Positions 17,802 through 26,800 of a stretch of DNA of 64,000 bases are shown here, one piece after another; within the stretch, counting starts at the first letter, position 1; each line of letters starts with the position of its first letter. The translations under genes and the position numbers were made by a program. Below the pieces are notes generated by a model. The model made no database searches. It saw nothing but the letters and a program-made list of their open reading frames with translations, and was not told where the DNA came from. The DNA is from Siccirubricoccus sp. G192 (lineage in GTDB: Bacteria > Pseudomonadota > Alphaproteobacteria > Acetobacterales > Acetobacteraceae): contig NZ_JAHREN010000001.1 of assembly GCF_019084075.1 (NCBI RefSeq), positions 4,180,501 to 4,244,500 on the forward strand, read 5' to 3'.

Positions 17802-18933
17802 CTACCGCGCCGAGGCGCTGGCCTCGGACCTGGTGGCGCCGACCCGGGCGGCGAGCGCCGCGGCCATGAATTCGTCGATCTCGCCATCCAGCACCGCCGC
17901 CGGATTGCCCTTCTCCACCCCGGTGCGGAGGTCCTTCACCATCTGGTAGGGTTGCAGGACATAGCTGCGGATCTGGTGGCCCCAGCCGATATCGGTCTTC
18001 CCCGCCTCGGTCGCCGCATTCACCGCCTCGCGCTTTGTGAGTTCCAGCTCATAGAGCCGCGCCTTCAGCATGTTCATGGCGATGGCGCGGTTCTTGTGCT
18101 GGCTGCGGTCCTGCGTGCTGGCGGCGACGATCCCGGTGGGGATATGGGTGAAGCGCACCCCGGATTCCGTCTTGTTCACATGCTGCCCGCCGGCGCCCGA
18201 GGCCCGGAAGGTATCGGTGCGGAGATCGGCCGGGTTGATCTCGATCTCGATCCTGTCGTCCACCACCGGATAGACATAGACGCTGGCGAAGCTGGTCTGC
18301 CGCCGTGCCGCCGCGTCGAAGGGGCTGATGCGGACCAGGCGGTGCACCCCGCTCTCGGTCTTCAGCCAGCCATAGGCATTGGGGCCGCTCACCTGGATGG
18401 TGGCGGATTTGATCCCGGCCTGCTCGCCGGCGCTTTCCTCGGTGAGCGTCACCTTGTAGCCGCGCGCCTCGGCCCAGCGCTGGTACATCCGCAGCAGCAT
18501 CTCGGCCCAGTCCTGCGCCTCGGTGCCGCCGGCCCCGGCATTCACCTCGACATAGGCGTCATTGGCATCGGCCTCGCCCGAGAGCAGGCTCTCGATCTCG
18601 CGGCGCTTGGCCTCGGCGGCGAGGGCGTGCAGGTCCGCCACGGCGGCATCGGCGGTGGCGGCATCGCCCTCCGCCTCGGCAAGCTCGACCAGTTCCACGG
18701 CATCGGCCACGGCCTGTTCGAGCTTGCGGACACCCTCGACCTGGTCGGCCAGGCGGTTCCGCTCGCGCATAATCTTCCCGGCGGCCTCGGCATCCGACCA
18801 CAGGGTCGGGTCCTCGGCCCGGGCATTCAGCTCATCGAGTTTCCGGACGGCGGCATCCCAGTCAAAGATGCCTCCTCAGCAGGGCCACCGAATCGGTGAT
18901 CTGCTCGTGCAAGCTTTCTGCATCTGCGCGCAT
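17802..18933 (-). CDS. prfB: Peptide chain release factor 2 with programmed +1 frameshift
   Basis: Release factor recognising UGA and UAA. The body carries the GGQ peptidyl-hydrolysis motif ([17 protein letters not shown]) and the family segment [23 protein letters not shown]. The short first frame starts at ATG 18933 ([16 protein letters not shown]) and stops at TGA 18864-18862. Reading then continues in the +1 frame as [15 protein letters not shown] to the stop at 17802, giving 376 residues. The shift site CTT TGA C with AGGAGG three bases upstream is the canonical prfB autoregulation signal, so this is real recoding and not an error. ATG 18951 is an alternative start. It is downstream of mrcA by about 40-55 bases. 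Confidence 0.95.
18861..18876 (-). promoter_or_regulatory. prfB: prfB +1 recoding site
   Basis: On the minus strand the bases read AGGAGG CAT CTT TGA C. The Shine-Dalgarno-like AGGAGG three bases before CTT, followed by the in-frame TGA, has the same spacing as in Escherichia coli prfB. Low RF2 lets the ribosome slip +1 on CTT, so RF2 controls its own level. Confidence 0.93.
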
Positions 18934-18988
18934 GCCGGGCGGATAGGCCATGCCGGGCCGGATGGCAAGCACCCGTCCCGGCGCCCGG

Positions 18989-21592
18989 TCAGTAGAGCCC
19001 GCCCAGCCCGCTATCCAGCCCGGTGGCGGTGGCCGGCGCATGGTCGCCCGGGGCATGCGCCGAATTCTCCGTGCCGGGCTGGAAGGCCTCCATGATCGTC
19101 GCCCCGCCCTCGGTCGTCATCCGCACCAGGGCGACGCCGGGGGGCGCACGGAAGGGCACCGGCGGGCTGCCGCGCAGCGCCGCCTCCAGCACGTCGTGGA
19201 AGATCGGCGCGGCGTTCTGCCCCCCGGTCTCGCCATTGCCCAGGGACCGCGGCTCGTCATAGCCAAGCCAGACGGCGATGACGATATCGGGGGTGAAGCC
19301 CACGAACCAGTTGTCCACATAGTCGTTGGTGGTGCCCGTCTTGCCCGCCACCGGCCGGTTCAGCCCCTGCCCGGCGCGGGTGCCGGTGCCCCGCTGCACC
19401 ACGCCCTGCAGGATATTGACCATCTGGTAGGCGGCGATCGGATCGGTGATCTGCCGCCGCTCATCGGTGAGTTCCGGCGGCTCGGCGCCCGGCCCGCGGG
19501 CCGGGGCAGCGGCACCGCAGCCGGTGCAGCCGCGCTGGTCGCTGCGCCAGATCACCCGGCCGCGCTGGTCCTGCACGCTGTCGATCAGGGTCGGCACCAC
19601 CTGCCGCCCGCCGCTGACGAAACCGGCATAGCCGGCCGCCATCCGCAGCACCGTGGTCTCGCCGGAGCCGAGCGACATCGCCAGGTAGCGCGGCATGTTC
19701 GGGATCACCCCGAACCGCGCCGCCGCATCCGAGACACGGTCCATCCCGATCTGCTGCGCCACCCGCACCGTCACCAGGTTGAGCGACTTCTCGAGCGCGG
19801 TGCGGATGCTGACATAGCCGTGGCCGCCGCCGCTGTAATTGGTCGGCCGCCAGATGCCCTGCGGCGTGGCGATCTCGATCGGCCCGTCCAGGAAACGCTG
19901 GTTCGGCGGAATGCCCGCCTCCAGCGCCGGCAGGTAGACGAAGGGCTTGAAGGCGGAACCCGGCTGCCGCAGCGCCTGGGTCGCGCGGTTGAACTGGCTC
20001 TTGTCGAAGGACCAGCCGCCGGCCATGGCCAGTACCCGGCCGGTGCCGGGGTCGAGCGCCACGACCGCCCCCTCGACCTGCGGGATCTGCCGCAGCGCCA
20101 GGCGTTCCGGCGGCGCCGCCCGGCCGGGCTGGCCCCCGGACTGGCCCCCGGACTGGGCAGCCGCCACCGTCTCCACCATCACCACGTCGCCGGGGGCCAG
20201 CACATCCTGCATGCGGCGGGGCGCGGCGCCGAGCCGGCCCTCCCCCAGCACCCGCCGGGCCCAGCCCAGGTTCTCCAGATGCAGCGTGCCGGTGCGCGGC
20301 TGGCTGGCGCCGCGCGGGTCCGGCCGTTCCACCCAGCCGAGCCGCGCCTCGCGGTCCCGCACCTCCAGCGCCACCGCCAGGCGCCATTCCGGCAGCGCGC
20401 CGCCCGGCCGCTGCACCGCCTCCAGTTGCGGCATCCATTCGGTGCGGCCCGCGGTGATCTGCGCCACCGGGCCGCGCCAGCCGCCGCGCCGGCGGTCGAA
20501 GGCCATCAGGCCATGCCGCAGCACCGTCTCGGTCGCCGCCTGCAGGGCGGGGTCGAGGCTGGTGCGCACCACGAGGCCGCCCTGCACGGTCTGGTCCTGG
20601 CCGAAGCGGCTGATGAGTTCGCGCCGCACCTCCTCGGTGAAGTGCTGGCCGACCTGCACCACCTCCGGCCGCCGCGTCGGGCGGGGGATGATGGGCTCGG
20701 CCTTGGCCGCCTGCGCCTCCTCCGGGCTGATCGCGGCATCCTCGGCCATGCGGTCCAGCACCCAGTCGCGGCGCGACCGGGCGGCCTCGGGGTAGCGGAC
20801 GGGATTGTAATTGTTGGGCGCCTTGGGCAGGGCGCCGAGGAAGGCCATCTCGCCCACCGTCAGCTCATCCAGGCCCTTGTTGAAATAGGCCTGGGCCGCC
20901 GCGGCCACGCCATAGGCCTGGGCGCCGAGGAAGATCTCGTTCAGGTAGATCTCCAGGATGCGCTCCTTCGGCAGCGCCTCCTCGATGCGGACCGCCAGGA
21001 TCGCCTCCCGCAGCTTGCGGGTCATGGTGCGGTCGGCGCCCACCAGCATGTTCTTGGCGACCTGCTGGGTGATGGTGGAGGCACCGCCCAGCCGCCGCCC
21101 GGTCCCGTATTGCTCGATATTCGTCACCACGGCGCGCAGGATGCCGATCGGGTCGACGCCGTGGTGTTCCCAGAAGCGCTGGTCCTCGGCGCTGACGAAG
21201 GCCTGGGCCAGGCGCGGCGGGATCGCTTCGATCGGCACGAAGACCCGGCGCTCGGCGGCGAGTTCCGCCAGCAGGCGCGAGTCGGCGGCATAGATGCGCG
21301 ACATCTGCGGCGGCTGGTAGTCGGCCAGCCAGCGGTAGTCCGGCAGGTCGGCGGCGACATGGCGATAGAGGCCATAGCCCGCCACCGCGGCGCCGAGCAG
21401 CCCCACCAGGCCGAGCACGAAGAAGAAGCGCGCCAGCCGGAAGATCACGCCACGCCGTCGCCGGGCCGGGCGCTGCCGGGGCGGCGGGCCATCGGCGGCC
21501 GCGGGGTGGCGGGGCGCAGGCGGGGCCAGGGGCGCATCGGCGCGGAGGTCGGGGGCGTGCCGATCGGGGGCACGGAGGTCGGGGGCGGACAT
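18989..21592 (-). CDS. mrcA: Penicillin-binding protein 1A (class A)
   Basis: 867 residues, bifunctional peptidoglycan polymerase. Cytoplasmic basic N-terminus (RPARRRRG), one membrane anchor at about residues 57-77, then the GT51 domain (SAEDQRFWEHHGVDP, GASTITQQVAKN, LPKAPNNYNP). The transpeptidase domain has SAFK in RQPGSAFKPFVYLP, EKSLNLVT and KTGTT in PVAGKTGTTNDYVD. The N-terminus has APDLRAPDRHAPDLRADAPL, a short degenerate repeat, and a GGQSGGQPG linker interrupts the middle. ATG 21592 is chosen; TTG 21604 is possible. It lies between the amidase and prfB, a typical alphaproteobacterial order. Confidence 0.95.
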   Translation of the reverse strand: MSAPDLRAPDRHAPDLRADAPLAPPAPRHPAAADGPPPRQRPARRRRGVIFRLARFFFVLGLVGLLGAAVAGYGLYRHVAADLPDYRWLADYQPPQMSRIYAADSRLLAELAAERRVFVPIEAIPPRLAQAFVSAEDQRFWEHHGVDPIGILRAVVTNIEQYGTGRRLGGASTITQQVAKNMLVGADRTMTRKLREAILAVRIEEALPKERILEIYLNEIFLGAQAYGVAAAAQAYFNKGLDELTVGEMAFLGALPKAPNNYNPVRYPEAARSRRDWVLDRMAEDAAISPEEAQAAKAEPIIPRPTRRPEVVQVGQHFTEEVRRELISRFGQDQTVQGGLVVRTSLDPALQAATETVLRHGLMAFDRRRGGWRGPVAQITAGRTEWMPQLEAVQRPGGALPEWRLAVALEVRDREARLGWVERPDPRGASQPRTGTLHLENLGWARRVLGEGRLGAAPRRMQDVLAPGDVVMVETVAAAQSGGQSGGQPGRAAPPERLALRQIPQVEGAVVALDPGTGRVLAMAGGWSFDKSQFNRATQALRQPGSAFKPFVYLPALEAGIPPNQRFLDGPIEIATPQGIWRPTNYSGGGHGYVSIRTALEKSLNLVTVRVAQQIGMDRVSDAAARFGVIPNMPRYLAMSLGSGETTVLRMAAGYAGFVSGGRQVVPTLIDSVQDQRGRVIWRSDQRGCTGCGAAAPARGPGAEPPELTDERRQITDPIAAYQMVNILQGVVQRGTGTRAGQGLNRPVAGKTGTTNDYVDNWFVGFTPDIVIAVWLGYDEPRSLGNGETGGQNAAPIFHDVLEAALRGSPPVPFRAPPGVALVRMTTEGGATIMEAFQPGTENSAHAPGDHAPATATGLDSGLGGLY

Positions 21593-21720
21593 GATGGATC
21601 CCAATACAGCGCCGCAGGAAGCCCGGCGAATGAACCCGGCGCGTGCCGATGCGCGTCATATGGGTCGGAGGTCGCCCCTGGCCATCGGGGAGCGATGCCT
21701 TGGCCTGGCCTGCCGGGGCG

Positions 21721-22908
21721 TCAGCCCATCCGGGCCACCGCCCCGGCCTGCGCGCCGAGGAAGCCATGCACCGCCTCGGCCAGCGCCGTCGCAATCCTGG
21801 CGCGATGCGCCGGGCGGTTCAGCGCCGCCTCGTCCTGCGGATTCGACAGGAAGCCCATCTCGACCAGCGCCGCCGGCACGTCGGGCGCCTTCAGCACCAC
21901 GAAGCCGGCGCGGCGATGGGTATTCGGCAGCAGCGGCACCTCCCCCTGCAAGGAGGCGACGGCGAGCCGCGCCAGGCGGTCGGACCCGACCCGGGTCTCC
22001 TGCCGGATCAGGCTGAGCAGGATGCGGCCGACCTCGGGCGGCACGCTGGGCAGGCGCAGCCCGCCGGCCCGGTCGGCCAGGTTCTCCCGCCGCGCCAGCG
22101 CCGCCGACATCGCGTCGGAGGCGGTCTCGGACAGGGTATAGACGCTGGCGCCGCGGGCGCCGGGCGCCGAATCGGCATGCAGCGAGAGGAACAGCGCCGC
22201 CTGCCGTCGCCGCGCGAGGTCGATCCGGTCGCCGAGCGGGATGAAGACGTCGCGCCCGCGGGTCAGCGCCACGCGGCAGCGCCCGCCCGCCTCCAGCCGC
22301 CGCTTCAGCTCCAGCGCCGCGGCCAGGGTGATGCGCTTTTCCAGCGTGCCGCGCGCGCCGATGGTGCCCGGGTCGCGGCCGCCATGGCCGGCATCCAGGA
22401 CCACCAGCGGCAGCGCGGCGGGCGGCGGCGGCGCGGCGGCGAGCAGCCGGCCATCCGCCATCCGGGCGAAGCCGGCCACCGGCCCGGCCGCAAGCTCGAT
22501 GGTGAGCTGGCCTGCCCGCGCGGTGACGCGGGGCGCCGCGACCGGCCCGGCCAGCAGGAGCACCAATTGCAGCGAGGCGCCGCTGCCCTGGCGCCGCGCC
22601 TCGGCGATCAGCCCGGCGCCCCGGAGCCGCGCCGGCCCGGACCAGGCCTGGCCCGGCAGGTCCAGCACCAGCCGCGGCGGGTCGCCCAGCGCGGTCAGGC
22701 GCCAAGCGATGCCGCGGCCGAGCGGCAGGACCAGCCGGGTGCGGCCGCGCGCCACGGTGATCCGCGGCGCCGCGGCCTCGGCCGGCGCGGGCAGCATCCA
22801 GCCGGCCAGGGCCGCCCCCGTCAGCCCGAGAAGCTGGCGCCGGCCAAGCCCGTCGCATGGGCCGATTCCCGTCCGTGATCCCCTCGGCCGTGGTCCCCCC
22901 GGCCGCAT
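21721..22908 (-). CDS. amiC: N-acetylmuramoyl-L-alanine amidase, AmiC type
   Basis: About 395 residues, exported. The N-terminus has GLGRRQLLGLTGAALAGWML, a Tat-like signal peptide. Next is an AMIN-like domain (PRLVLDLPGQAW) that in this family targets peptidoglycan or the division site. The Amidase_3 catalytic domain has VVLDAGHGGRDPG, FLSLHADS and VEMGFLSNPQDEAALNR, containing the zinc ligands and catalytic Glu. It cleaves the amide between MurNAc and the stem peptide during daughter-cell separation. The start ATG 22908 is uncertain: it precedes a G6 run, and no strong ribosome site is seen. It is divergent from rne and upstream of mrcA. Confidence 0.9.
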   Translation of the reverse strand: MRPGGPRPRGSRTGIGPCDGLGRRQLLGLTGAALAGWMLPAPAEAAAPRITVARGRTRLVLPLGRGIAWRLTALGDPPRLVLDLPGQAWSGPARLRGAGLIAEARRQGSGASLQLVLLLAGPVAAPRVTARAGQLTIELAAGPVAGFARMADGRLLAAAPPPPAALPLVVLDAGHGGRDPGTIGARGTLEKRITLAAALELKRRLEAGGRCRVALTRGRDVFIPLGDRIDLARRRQAALFLSLHADSAPGARGASVYTLSETASDAMSAALARRENLADRAGGLRLPSVPPEVGRILLSLIRQETRVGSDRLARLAVASLQGEVPLLPNTHRRAGFVVLKAPDVPAALVEMGFLSNPQDEAALNRPAHRARIATALAEAVHGFLGAQAGAVARMG

Positions 22909-23588
22909 CCATCCTGGCCATTGCGGCGACGCCCCCCCCAGCGGTGCCGTTATCCTGCAAGCCGGGGCTGTATCATGCCCGGCGGTGACTTGCCACGCGG
23001 CCCTGAGATTCCACCTGAGGCGCCACGGCGGCGCCCGGGCCTGCGGCCTTGTGGAACCCACCCCCCCTTGCGTATGGTGCATTGCCCCGGCGGCGCCCGC
23101 TGCCGGTGGAGGATCAAGGCGCGGTGATTCCGGGACGGCCAAGGGGCCGCCGGCAGGATCCGTGATGGTGCCTGGCATGGGATCGATCTGGCTGCACCAG
23201 CCTGGGTCGGAACCGCGATTCGCCGGGCCGCCATCCGAGGCATCGCCCGGGCCGCCTTCCTCCGCTCCCGCGGGACCGGTCGCGCCACGCACCCTCAGCG
23301 GCCCGCTGCCGCTCCCGGTTCCCGTGCGGCCGACGCCGCCCCGCCCGCGCCACGCTGCGGGCGACGTGCCTTGCGCATGGGGCGTGAACCCTGGGGCGAC
23401 GTCCCGGGCCGCCCGCGCCCGCCAATCCTGGCGCGCTGGCAGCCCGCGCGGCGGCCGCCCCGCCGAGAGAGGACGGACCGCCGCCGCATGCCCATCGCCG
23501 CGCCGCGTTTCCGCATTGTCTCGGGCCACGTCACCCCGATCCGCCGCAGGCCTGCCAAAGCGCGCCGCGGCGCGGAGCACCAGCTTCG
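22909..23588. other. Gene-free divergent region between amidase and rne
   Basis: 680 bases with no gene I can support. Open frames exist on both strands, but they show no recognisable domains and are expected at this GC content. The region must hold the amidase and rne promoters. A long rne 5' leader is plausible because RNase E autoregulates through its leader in enterobacteria, but no such structure was established here. A candidate start area with reduced GC lies near 23066-23085. Confidence 0.5.
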
Positions 23589-26500
23589 ATGACCAAACGC
23601 ATGCTGATCGACGCATCCCACGCGGAGGAAACCCGCGTGGTGGTGCTGGACGGCAACCGGCTAGAGGAATTCGACCTTGAAGCCGCCACCAGACGTCCGC
23701 TGAAGGGGAATATCTACCTCGCCAAGGTGGTGCGGGTGGAACCCAGCCTCCAGGCGGCCTTCGTGGAATACGGGGGCAACCGCCACGGCTTCCTCGCCTT
23801 CAGCGAGATCCACCCGGACTACTACCAGATCCCGGTGGCCGACCGGCAGCGCCTGCTGGAGATGCAGGAGGCCGAGGCGCGCGAGGAGCAGGCGCAGCGG
23901 GACCGGGAGGACGAGGAGCCGCCCGAATCGCCCATGGATCGCGCCGCCCACTGGGGCGGCGACGAGGCGGATTCCTGGCAGCGCCGGTCCGAGATGGCGC
24001 CGCTGGCCATGCAGGCCGAGAGCCACCACGCCGAGGAGAGCCCCGGCGACGAGGCGGCCGAGGCCACGGACGACGCGGCCGAGGCCACGGACGACGCGGC
24101 CGGGGCCGCCGGGCCGTCAGCCCAGGAGGCCGCCGAACCGGCCGCCGAGGGTGCCGCGCTTGCGGAGCATGACACGGCCCCGCCCATGGAGCAGGACGCG
24201 GCTCCGCAGGCCGAGCAGGATTCGGCTCCGCAGGCCGAGGATGACGCGGCCCCGGCAGCCCCGGGCATGGGCGACCAGCCCGACCTCGCGGCGCCCCTGC
24301 CGAATGGCCACAACGCCGGGGGCTTCGCCTCTCACGGGGAGGAATCCGAGGAGGCGCCGCCGCCCGAGACCATCGGCGGCGAAGGCCCGGAAGACTCGAA
24401 CGGCGAGCGCCGCTCGACGCCCCGCTTCATGCGCCACTACAAGATCCAGGAGGTCATCAAGCGCCGCCAGATCATGCTGGTGCAGGTGGTCAAGGAGGAG
24501 CGCGGCACCAAGGGCGCGGCGCTCACCACCTATGTCTCGCTGGCCGGCCGCTTCTCCGTGCTGATGCCGAACTCGCCGCGCGGCGGCGGCGTCTCCCGCA
24601 AAATCACCTCCACCACCGACCGCCGCCGCCTGCGGGAGGTGATCGACGAGTTGAACCTGCCCGGCGGCATGTCGCTGATCGTCCGCACCGCCGGCGCGCA
24701 GCGGCCGAAGCCCGAGATCCGGCGGGACTGCGAATACCTGCTGCGGCTCTGGGACAATATCCGCGAAAGGACGCTGGCTTCCACCGCGCCGGCGCTGATC
24801 TACGAGGAAGCCGACCTCATCAAGCGCTCGATCCGCGACGTCTATGCCCGCGACGTCGAGGAGATCCTGGTGGATGGCGAGGAGGCCTACCGGGAGGCGC
24901 GCGAGTTCATGCGCATGCTGATGCCGCAGCATGCCAGGAAGATCCACCTGAACCGCGATGGCGGGCTCTTCGCGCGCCATTCCGTGGAAGCGCAGCTCGA
25001 TGCGATGCACAGCCCGACGGTGCAACTGCGCTCCGGCGGCTATATCGTCATCAACCAGACCGAGGCGCTGGTCGCGATCGACGTGAATTCCGGCCGCTCG
25101 ACGCGCGAGCGGCATATCGAGGACACCGCGCTCCGCACCAATCTCGAAGCGGCGGACGAGATCGCGCGGCAGTTGCGGCTCCGCGACCTCGCCGGCCTCA
25201 TCGTCATCGACTTCATCGACATGGAGTCGAACCGCAACGACGCCATGGTCGAGCGCCGGATGAAGGAGGCGCTGCGCTTCGACCGCGCCCGCATCCAGGT
25301 GGGCCGCATCAGCCATTTCGGCCTGCTGGAAATGAGCCGGCAGCGGCTGCGCCCCTCGCTCACCGAGACCACCTTCGTCACCTGCCAGCATTGCCAGGGC
25401 CGCGGCCAGGTCCGCAGCATCGAGAGCGGCGCGCTGGCCGTGCTGCGCGCCATCGAGGAGGAGGGCGCCAAGCGCCGCTCCGCCGAGATCGCGGTGCATG
25501 TGGCGACCTCCATCGCGCTCTACCTGCTGAACCGCAAGCGCGACCGCCTGGCGCAGATCGAGGCGCGCTTCGGCATGGCCGTGGTCTTCGAGCCGGACGA
25601 CACCCTGCTGCCGCCGGCGCTCAGGCTGGAACGGGTGCGCGCCGCCGAGCCCGGCCAGCGCATGGGCGAGACCATGCCGGCCGCGCTCCGCATGGATTAC
25701 GCGCCGGAACCAGAGGCGCCGGAGCCCGAGGAGGAGGCGGAGGCCGAGGAGGCCGAGGCCGAGGCCGCTCCCGCCGAGGCCAGGGCGCCCGAGGCGGAGG
25801 ACAAGGCCGCCAATGGCGCCCACCGCAAGCGCCGCCGTCGCCGCCGCCGCACCGGCGGCCGTTCCGAGACGGATGCGCCGCAGGAGGGCGAGGGCGAATT
25901 CGAGGACGACGAGACGGAAGCCGAGGCCCAGCCCGCCGCGGACACCGCCGTCACCGCCGCGACCGAAGGCGATGCGGCCGAAGCCGCCCCGGCACCCGCC
26001 GCCGAGCCGGCCGATGCGGCCGAGACGGAGGCCGAGGCCCAGGCCAGGCGCCGCCGCCGCCGTGGCCGCCGCGGCGGCCGTGCCGCCACCGCCCCGCACT
26101 CCGAAAATGGTGAGGCCGGGCCGGAGGCCCCGCACGCGGCCGAATCGCCGCCGCGCTACACCGGCCCGACGCCGGCCGACCCCTTCGCCGGCCATGTGGA
26201 CGACATCCTCGCCGCCATGGAAGCGGCCGAGGTTGCCGCCGAGGCCGCGGTGACCCGCCGCAGCCGCCCGGCCGCCCAGGTGGCGCCGGCCATGCCCGAG
26301 GCGCCGGCGGCCGAACCTTCGCCGGAGTTGGTGGGCGAGGCTGCGCCCGCCGCGGCAGAACCCGCCGCGCCGGTGGAGCCGGTCGCCGCGCCGGAGCCGG
26401 CCGCCGCTGCCCCGGCCGAGCCGGTCCTCAGCCCGGACCCGGCCCCCACCGCGGCAGCGGAACCGGCCGCTGCCGCGGCACCGGAGCCCGTTGCCGCCAG

Positions 26501-26702
26501 CCCCGCCCCGGAGCCGGCAGCCCCGGAGCCGGAACCGGCGGCACCCGCGGCGGAACCGACCGAGCCCGAAGCGGCGCCCATCGCCGCGGAACCGGTGGCG
26601 CAGCAGCCCGCCGAGCCGGTCCTGGGCCCGGTGATCCAGCCCACGTTGATCGATGCGGTGGATGAGGCGGCGCCGCGGCGGCGCGGCTGGTGGAAGCGCT
26701 GA
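23589..26702 (+). CDS. rne: Ribonuclease E
   Basis: 1037 residues. The N-terminus MTKRMLIDASHAEETRVVVLD leads into the S1 RNA-binding domain (GNIYLAKVVRVEPSLQAAFVEYG). This is split by an acidic Ala/Glu/Asp-rich insertion at about residues 90-270, after which the domain resumes (IQEVIKRRQIMLVQVVKEE). The catalytic core has VAIDVNSG and IVIDFIDM, whose Asp residues bind magnesium, and the Zn-link CQHCQGRGQV. The C-terminal 340 residues are low-complexity, with arginine-rich patches (RKRRRRRRR, ARRRRRRGRRGG) and long Ala/Pro/Glu stretches, the usual RNA-binding and degradosome scaffold. It starts mRNA decay and processes rRNA and tRNA. Confidence 0.96.
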   Translation: MTKRMLIDASHAEETRVVVLDGNRLEEFDLEAATRRPLKGNIYLAKVVRVEPSLQAAFVEYGGNRHGFLAFSEIHPDYYQIPVADRQRLLEMQEAEAREEQAQRDREDEEPPESPMDRAAHWGGDEADSWQRRSEMAPLAMQAESHHAEESPGDEAAEATDDAAEATDDAAGAAGPSAQEAAEPAAEGAALAEHDTAPPMEQDAAPQAEQDSAPQAEDDAAPAAPGMGDQPDLAAPLPNGHNAGGFASHGEESEEAPPPETIGGEGPEDSNGERRSTPRFMRHYKIQEVIKRRQIMLVQVVKEERGTKGAALTTYVSLAGRFSVLMPNSPRGGGVSRKITSTTDRRRLREVIDELNLPGGMSLIVRTAGAQRPKPEIRRDCEYLLRLWDNIRERTLASTAPALIYEEADLIKRSIRDVYARDVEEILVDGEEAYREAREFMRMLMPQHARKIHLNRDGGLFARHSVEAQLDAMHSPTVQLRSGGYIVINQTEALVAIDVNSGRSTRERHIEDTALRTNLEAADEIARQLRLRDLAGLIVIDFIDMESNRNDAMVERRMKEALRFDRARIQVGRISHFGLLEMSRQRLRPSLTETTFVTCQHCQGRGQVRSIESGALAVLRAIEEEGAKRRSAEIAVHVATSIALYLLNRKRDRLAQIEARFGMAVVFEPDDTLLPPALRLERVRAAEPGQRMGETMPAALRMDYAPEPEAPEPEEEAEAEEAEAEAAPAEARAPEAEDKAANGAHRKRRRRRRRTGGRSETDAPQEGEGEFEDDETEAEAQPAADTAVTAATEGDAAEAAPAPAAEPADAAETEAEAQARRRRRRGRRGGRAATAPHSENGEAGPEAPHAAESPPRYTGPTPADPFAGHVDDILAAMEAAEVAAEAAVTRRSRPAAQVAPAMPEAPAAEPSPELVGEAAPAAAEPAAPVEPVAAPEPAAAAPAEPVLSPDPAPTAAAEPAAAAAPEPVAASPAPEPAAPEPEPAAPAAEPTEPEAAPIAAEPVAQQPAEPVLGPVIQPTLIDAVDEAAPRRRGWWKR

Positions 26703-26722
26703 AGCGGCACGCCTGACCAAGC

Positions 26723-26753
26723 CTGGACCACGGCCGCGAAGGCCGTGGTCCAG
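26723..26753. terminator. Strong hairpin terminator after rne
   Basis: A perfect 13-base stem, CTGGACCACGGCC with GGCCGTGGTCCAG, encloses a GCGAA loop. It lies 20 bases after the rne stop and faces the convergent MFS gene, so it probably serves both directions. Confidence 0.75.
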
Positions 26754-26800
26754 TGCCTGCCCCGCCGCTTTCACCCGCGGGATTCAGGCGCCGGGGCGCC

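Noticed and set aside
18862..18933. prfB as a sequencing-error frameshift like the others
   Set aside because: The shift is at CTT TGA C with AGGAGG at the canonical distance, not at a homopolymer, so it is programmed.
20128..20160. Tandem 12-base repeats in mrcA as a variable locus
   Set aside because: Only about two and a half units in a GGQSGGQPG linker, in frame and harmless; short linker repeats are common.
18950..22141. A 1063-codon open frame opposite PBP1A and the amidase
   Set aside because: It runs across two confirmed genes on the other strand and has no recognisable domain.
24117..26774. An 885-codon frame opposite rne
   Set aside because: It is the antisense of the RNase E low-complexity region and is made of Gly/Arg-rich mirror sequence.
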